Source: Amoebidium appalachense
Lineage: Eukaryota; Ichthyosporea
Assembly (NCBI GenBank): GCA_963693365.1
Contig: CAVNZM010000006.1
Location: 10,664,001 to 10,728,000, forward strand
Reading direction: 5' to 3'
DNA: 64,000 nt
Shown here: in pieces, positions 58,877 to 64,000 of the stretch
Layout: every line of letters begins with the position of its first letter
How positions within the stretch are numbered: position 1 is the stretch's first letter
Position numbers and translations under genes: made by a program
Notes under the pieces: generated by a model
Database searches by the model: none
Seen by the model: the letters and a program-made list of their open reading frames with translations, nothing else
Told to the model about the DNA's origin: nothing

Positions 58877-59725
58877 ATGACCCGCCCCAGTGCTTCCAGA
58901 TCCTTCAGCGCCCTCCTTCCCGCCGTGCTCGGCCTTGCCTTGGCTGCCACTGCCGCCTTTGCTGCGCCCACTGCTTCCTCCGCCCCCACCCCTCCGTCGA
59001 TGGCCCCCAGCCTGCAGCCCAACGTCACTGCATTCGAGCAGAACATCGATACGCTCCAGGACATTCTAGGCGAGGCTGGCCCACAGATTTGCCCGGCCCT
59101 CAAGCACAACGCCTATGGGCGGGGCATCGAGGCCGTGCTGCCGGCCATCCTAGCCACAGACATCCCCTGTGTGGGTGTGGCTACCAACGCGGAGGCACAG
59201 GCCGTGCGTGACGGCAACTTCACCGGCCGCATCATTCGCCTTCGCCCCGCCACCGCGGCCGAGGTGGAGTCTGCGCTGGGGCTCCGTGTGGACGAGCTTG
59301 TGGCCAGCCTGGCTGGGGCCCAGGAGGTGTCGGACACGGCGCAGCGGCACAACAGCACCGTCCCTGTGCACGTGGCGCTCTCGTCGGGCGGCATGCGGAG
59401 GTGGCTAGATGTGGGCAGCGAGGAGGGCAGGGCCGACGCCCTGGCCATTCTCGAGCTGCCGGGGCTGAGCGTGGCCGGCATCATGACGCACTTTGCCGCC
59501 GAGGACAAGCCTGCCGTGGTGGGCGGGCTAGCGAGGTTTGTCAAGGACAGCAAGTGGCTCGTGCGCGAGGGCGGGCTGGACCGCAGCGCGCTGCTGCTGC
59601 ACGCTGCGAGCTCCTACGCCTCGCTGGCCGTGCCCAAGGCCCGGCTTGACCTCGTGCGGCCCGGCAGTGTCCTCTTTGGCGATGAGATGCCGGCCACGGC
59701 CGCACAGGCTTTTGTCAGAGTCTAG
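58877..59725 (+). CDS. Secreted, truncated broad-specificity amino-acid racemase-like protein, copy 2
   Basis: The ATG at 58877 has a textbook context (GCCACCATGA); an upstream in-frame extension is ignored. The 282 residues start with a secretion signal (to about AAFA, residue 29), then an alanine-racemase-type fold III barrel: CPALKHNAYG with the PLP-binding Lys at residue 76, VPVHVALSSGGMRRW, GIMTHFAAEDKP, and LDLVRPGSVLFGDEMPA. These match bacterial broad-specificity (Bsr) racemases, which interconvert L- and D-amino acids. Bsr-type proteins run to about 400 residues, with a C-terminal beta domain carrying the catalytic Tyr. This one stops at AFVRV just where that domain begins, so ordinary racemase activity is unlikely unless a separate subunit supplies it. 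Both copies share the stop. Bacterial origin by transfer is inferred; the gene has no intron. Confidence 0.85.
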   Translation: MTRPSASRSFSALLPAVLGLALAATAAFAAPTASSAPTPPSMAPSLQPNVTAFEQNIDTLQDILGEAGPQICPALKHNAYGRGIEAVLPAILATDIPCVGVATNAEAQAVRDGNFTGRIIRLRPATAAEVESALGLRVDELVASLAGAQEVSDTAQRHNSTVPVHVALSSGGMRRWLDVGSEEGRADALAILELPGLSVAGIMTHFAAEDKPAVVGGLARFVKDSKWLVREGGLDRSALLLHAASSYASLAVPKARLDLVRPGSVLFGDEMPATAAQAFVRV

Positions 59726-60235
59726 TTGGTGCAAACGAAACTCGGCTGTAATTTGATGCAGCGACATGCATGTAATATAATCCCTGGATATATAAAGTCT
59801 GTATTATAATACTCAAATGCACGGATCTATCTTTGTATCTAACTAATATTAGTCGTCATAAAAACGTACGGTAGACAGCTGCACAGAATTCTCGCTTGCA
59901 TACATAGCCCGATATCGATGAGACTTCGTTGCATTTTCTCTTACCATGTACCGGTCCATGCTTAATGCATGAATCCTCTAACAAATCTGGACGTATACGT
60001 TGTAAATAGATCATGGTTATTGAATCCAGTTTTACAAAATCCCTCCCCCCTCCCCCCTCCCCCTCTCCCCCCTTCAACCGTACCCTCCCCCCCCTCCCCC
60101 CATTTCTTCCCTGCCTCTCGTCGCTCACGGTTCTCAGGCGTCCCAATGACTCTTAACGCCTGGCAATCGAGATTCTCTGTTGCAATATTTCCTTTTGCCG
60201 ATGTGTTTCTGGAAGAAGCTAGGTTTTCTACTTCT
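59726..60235. other. Racemase 3' flank, no gene seen
   Basis: The first 35 bp past the stop are shared with copy 1, then similarity ends. C-rich patches near 60045-60100. Confidence 0.5.
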
Positions 60236-60238
60236 TCT

Positions 60239-60330
60239 TTTTTTTTTTTGATTAAAAAAAAAAAACAAAAAAAAAAAAACGGTATGCAATGTGTTTGCGG
60301 TGCTACTGGGTACCTTTCTCTCCCCATTGA

Positions 60331-60399
<69 letters not shown>

Positions 60400-60475
60400 A
60401 GAAGAAGAAGAAGAAGAAGAAGAAGAAGAAAGTAAGAAAAAAGAAAGAAAGAAAGAAAAAGAAAAAAAGAAAAAC
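60239..60475. repeat. Poly-T/poly-A and C-then-A, (AAG)n composite
   Basis: T run 60239-60249, A runs 60255-60279, poly-C 60332-60367, poly-A 60368-60397, then (AAG)n and A/G-rich sequence to about 60475. Confidence 0.96.
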
Positions 60476-60479
60476 AGCA

Positions 60480-61205
60480 AGAAAGGAAAAGATCTCCCCG
60501 CCCCTCCCCCCCTCTTCGCCTCACAGCCACACATTCATACTCAATCATTGTACATAGACTTGCAGCCCTTATTGCTGCAGTATGTGCTTTTCTTCTAGAG
60601 ATCGTAGTAGACATGCAGGCACGGTGCTTGTGTACACGCATGACCGGTTTACACGGTCTATATTTTGGGAAACGATGGGAGCACTGTCCCTCGTGTGCAT
60701 GTGTGGCTTACTGCGTTTTCCAGCACGGCTACACACACTAGACGAACGGCACCGCCGGCTATACCTACATCAAATTTACAGGATAGCTATTCACCCACGT
60801 GTCATTTTGATGGAAGCCCAGACAAAAAAAACAACAACAATAAAACTACGAATCAAACTGAGCCGAATTAGAAGGAATTCTATCACAGAGCACCCCTCCG
60901 AGTGGGGGTCTCCGCTGGAATAGGACCTACACAACTACGAAAGGAAGCAAAGCTCTTCTGGGGGGGGGTACCCCCGAGAGCAGCCACCACATTCAACACA
61001 TCTCCGATTAAAGATACCAGCACAAGTGTACATTGTGTGGAGGCTGTGGGTATTCGTCACAACAACGTGTACAACACCAAGCCTTAAAAGCAATTTGTAC
61101 ATGACGGCCGTCCACTATGTATTTAATAAATACGCAATATCATCTGTATCACTCATATGAAGTTACTAGGCCCACCTAAACATGGAAAGGAAGGACGTAG
61201 CTTAA
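60480..61205. other. Intergenic, no gene seen
   Basis: Normal-complexity sequence. A 113-codon plus-strand frame (60582-60923) lacks motifs or splice partners. Confidence 0.45.
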
Positions 61206-61242
61206 ATGCATGCACACATTCCCGCACGTACACACACACATG

Positions 61243-61273
<31 letters not shown>

Positions 61274-61274
61274 G

Positions 61275-61330
<56 letters not shown>

Positions 61331-61332
61331 GT

Positions 61333-61389
<57 letters not shown>

Positions 61390-61415
61390 CGCAAACACAC
61401 ACACGTGACGGACAC
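61206..61415. repeat. (CA)n microsatellite
   Basis: CA steps with a CGTGCGCACGTGCGCG core at about 61265-61280. Confidence 0.96.
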
Positions 61416-61853
61416 ACCACACACACCATATCATGTGCAATATAAGCTATACCCTATCAGTAGGCCATTGTTGTGTTTTCACTGTTCTTTCCTGTCGTGA
61501 TTACTAAATTTATTAACAGTCGTGTGTGGAATGCCAGAGCCCATATCATGCAACCCTGTATCCCTTCTCCCGTCCTTCCTTCTACCACCCCGTTTATCTG
61601 CCTTTCGCATATGCCTAGCCCATTATCCTAATCCCCCCTCCCCCCCTCCCCCCCCCCCCCTCCCTCCCTCCCCCCCCCCCCCCCCCCCTCCCCCCCGGGG
61701 CCCCCCCGCACTCCCCACCCGAATTTGCCTCTCCTCCCCCGTCCCCTCCCCCCTCCCTCTCACTCCTCTCCCCTCTTCCGCCAAACAGGGGCATGTCTAT
61801 GAGTCCCTTTTCTCCCCAGCCCCTTTCCCACCTCTAGATCTTGTGATTTACTC

Positions 61854-61886
<33 letters not shown>

Positions 61887-62340
61887 GCGCGTGAAGCCCC
61901 CATTCTCACGGCACGCACATACAGACACAATGCCCATGTTCAGATGCATCGTTTACCTGCCACGATGTATTATAATCATGATGCGCACACCAACTGTGGC
62001 CTCCCTGCCCCTATGTACCCTCCCCCCCCCCCCCCCCCCCCTCCTCCTTTTCCCCAACATCAAATCCCCTTCTAGGGTCTATTACAACGTGTAGCTGCTA
62101 CTTTCAGCACGTGGCACCCGAGTAATCCTACTCAGCTCAGGCATCACTAATTTCTATTGAAGCGCTCTCTGATTAGAACCCTTAGGCTAGAAAGCAACCC
62201 CCCCTCCCCCCCCCCCCCCCCCCCCCCACCCCACCCCCCCTTCCCCCAGGTTGTGTGACGGGGCCGTACGCGGTAAACACTCACGTGTTTTATAAGGTTG
62301 CTATTTTGATGGTATCTATTACATATGGAACATCCTTTAA
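61416..62340. other. C-rich intergenic stretch
   Basis: Pyrimidine-rich with poly-C at about 61858-61884, 62023-62040 and 62210-62227. The 190-codon plus-strand frame (61522-62094) is Pro/Ser-rich from the C tracts and is not credited. Confidence 0.6.
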
Positions 62341-62343
62341 CCT

Positions 62344-62346
<3 letters not shown>

Positions 62347-62393
<47 letters not shown>

Positions 62394-62404
62394 TTTTTTT
62401 TTTT
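62347..62404. repeat. Poly-C then poly-T
   Basis: About 46 C followed by 11 T; the only clear C-then-T composite in the window. Confidence 0.96.
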
Positions 62405-62759
62405 GACATCCCGGATTTCATGTCGGCTCTCACCGGAGGCTCCTTATCTTTGCGTCGCCGGTTATTTAGAGGCCTCTGAGCCTCCCGACTGTGTTATCTA
62501 AAGCCCCCCCTCTCCCCCCCCCCTCCCCCCCCCCCCCCCCCCCCTTCAGGCCCCCACTTGCTTGTCTTCGTGCACCTCGATCTCTTCACATTATTGCCTC
62601 ATAACATCTATTGCAGCCCCATCCACTAAGGGAATATCATGGGCATGTACCCAACAATTTCAAAACAGTTGAAAGGATGGCTGATCTGAGACACACGGTG
62701 CCGTTTGTATTTACACATCCCCCCCTCCTCCCCCCGCCCCGCCCCTCTCCCCCCCCTCC

Positions 62760-62764
<5 letters not shown>

Positions 62765-62840
<76 letters not shown>
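62765..62840. repeat. (CA)n microsatellite
   Basis: About 72 nt of pure CA. Confidence 0.98.
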
Positions 62841-62843
<3 letters not shown>

Positions 62844-63074
62844 TGACATCATATTATATGTCGGGCAATCACCAATACATAGTGGAGGTGCAGGCTAGCG
62901 CACAACTGGTGGAGTGAATGCATAAAATGACTTACGGAAATTTAGAGAGTGTGGGTTCTAAGAAAGAACTAAACAGGTGGGACCGACACGGGTGGACTTG
63001 GTTTGATCTAGTGTGGGGGAAAACATGTGTGCCGCACCGTACACAACATGACCTGCAATACTGAGGGTACTGTG
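62841..63074. other. Sequence downstream of the orphan minus-strand promoter
   Basis: If the TATA box at 63075 is used, transcription would enter here on the minus strand. No ORF above about 25 codons follows within 200 bp. Confidence 0.35.
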
Positions 63075-63205
63075 CTTATATACAACCCGGACCGTCCCGT
63101 CACTTGGTCACCGCTTCCGCCGATAGGAATTGGGCTGTAGCCGAACAGCCAATAGAATTACACCAAGTATTTGCCAATGATATTTTAAAGCCACGTCCAG
63201 CCAAT
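63075..63205 (-). promoter_or_regulatory. Orphan promoter: three ATTGG boxes and TATATAAG
   Basis: CCAAT on the plus strand at 63149, 63174 and 63201 (spacing 25 and 27 bp) reads as ATTGG on the minus strand, followed by TATATAAG at 63082-63075. This is the same order as at the racemase genes. Confidence 0.45.
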
Positions 63206-63384
63206 AGACTCGCCCCGGTTTTATGTATGACCAAAGAAGGAGTTGACAACAAAGACAATCTCCATGAACTACGAGCGAAGTAACACAAGACCGAAACCAT
63301 ACAACGGAGATAGCACAGCCAAAACAAGATAAGTAGAGACAAACTGAGTGTAACATCGAAACCACAAGACAAGACAACCCCCCC

Positions 63385-63476
63385 ATTTTTTATTATTATT
63401 ATTATTTTTTTTTATCCCGTTTTGTTCCCGGAGGGACCCCTTGGGCCCTCAGGGGGAACTACCGTCTTCCACCCAG
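63385..63476 (+). repeat. Dispersed repeat family 3, copy B
   Basis: (TTA)n and T-rich lead, then TTTATCCCGTTTTG, TCCCGGAGGGACC, CCCTCAGGGGGAAC and TACCGTCTTCCACC; compare 56196-56280. Confidence 0.75.
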
Positions 63477-63770
63477 CACCGACAGTACTCTAGCTAGGGT
63501 GCTATGGTATTATTAGCTAAGCTAACACACCTTTAAACAATCCTAACTATTTGCACACACTTTGCCCAGGGTATTCACCCCAGCCACGCCGCGACAAGAC
63601 AAACCTAATGAGTACTCATTCCAAGTGCTGTGCACGAAGGGAACAGAAACCATGCATGCAGGTCATGCATAGCTATAAATCTTGCAATAAACCGTAAGCA
63701 CAAAGGTATGCTATTGCAACAGGCAAGTATGTGCAATCTGGCAACAAGTGTACGTGCGCATCTACAGACT
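63477..63770. other. Intergenic, no gene seen
   Basis: Unique sequence with no ORF of note. Confidence 0.45.
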
Positions 63771-63852
63771 CAGAGGGAGAGACGGAGAGAAGGGGAGAGA
63801 GAGGGAGAGAGGGAGAGGAGAGGGAGAGAGGGAGAGGAGAGGGAGAGAGAAC
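63771..63852. repeat. (GAGAGG)n-type minisatellite
   Basis: Purine-only tract built from GGGAGAGA and GGAGAGGAGA units, at least three repeats. Confidence 0.88.
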
Positions 63853-63865
63853 TTGAACCTACACT

Positions 63866-64000
<135 letters not shown>

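Noticed and set aside
59726-60240. A further exon supplying the missing racemase domain
   Set aside because: No donor of good quality before the stop at 59725, and no sequence resembling the C-terminal domain downstream of either copy.
60582-60923. 113-codon plus-strand ORF
   Set aside because: No recognisable motif, no splice-phase partner, A-rich end.
63108-63386. 90-codon minus-strand ORFs in two frames
   Set aside because: Antisense to a promoter/5' UTR-like stretch; two overlapping frames of similar length with no family features.

Overview
The window is eukaryotic nuclear DNA. It has spliceosomal introns (mostly GT-AG), GC-rich third codon positions in the real exons, long gene-poor stretches, and an extreme load of simple repeats: poly-G/poly-C runs up to about 75 nt, (CA)n/(TG)n and (GA)n. 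The genes (NF-X1-type zinc-finger protein, heat shock factor, dUTPase, a DUF6729/exonuclease protein of a kind I recall from fungi, a Copia remnant) fit a fungus-like or unicellular opisthokont/protist genome. An ichthyosporean-like organism is only a guess. Most long open frames here are translations of microsatellites (His-Thr, Cys-Val, Gly or Pro runs) and were discarded.

Layout. 59-905 (-): decayed Copia polymerase fragment. 1753-2309 (+) and 5335-5907 (-): two inverted, frame-broken copies of a secreted Cys-rich protein. 7372-15278 (+): a seven-exon transposase-like gene with a DUF6729-type zinc ribbon, a split DDE-like core and an intact DEDDy 3'-5' exonuclease. 20104-24910 (-): a three-exon gene of unknown function. 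28749-31894 (-): a heat-shock-factor-type protein in three exons. 34170-34662 (-): relic of a pogo/CENP-B-type DNA-binding domain. 36697-48663 (-): a 17-exon NFX1/NFXL1-like gene whose introns are almost pure simple repeat. 49304-52693 (+): a complete five-exon dUTPase, divergent from NFX1 over a 640-bp shared promoter. 57078-57930 (-) and 58877-59725 (+): two divergent copies of a secreted, C-terminally truncated broad-specificity (alanine-type) amino-acid racemase.

Gene starts are preceded by ATTGG (inverted CCAAT) boxes in the sense orientation, sometimes with TATATAAA. Two dispersed repeat families end in a poly-C tail, and composite homopolymers nearly always run C-then-A. Several otherwise good exons carry one extra C in a short C run, so either recent decay or homopolymer assembly error must be considered before calling genes dead. 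Exon joins were derived by matching splice phase and family motifs by eye; boundaries may be off by a base or two.
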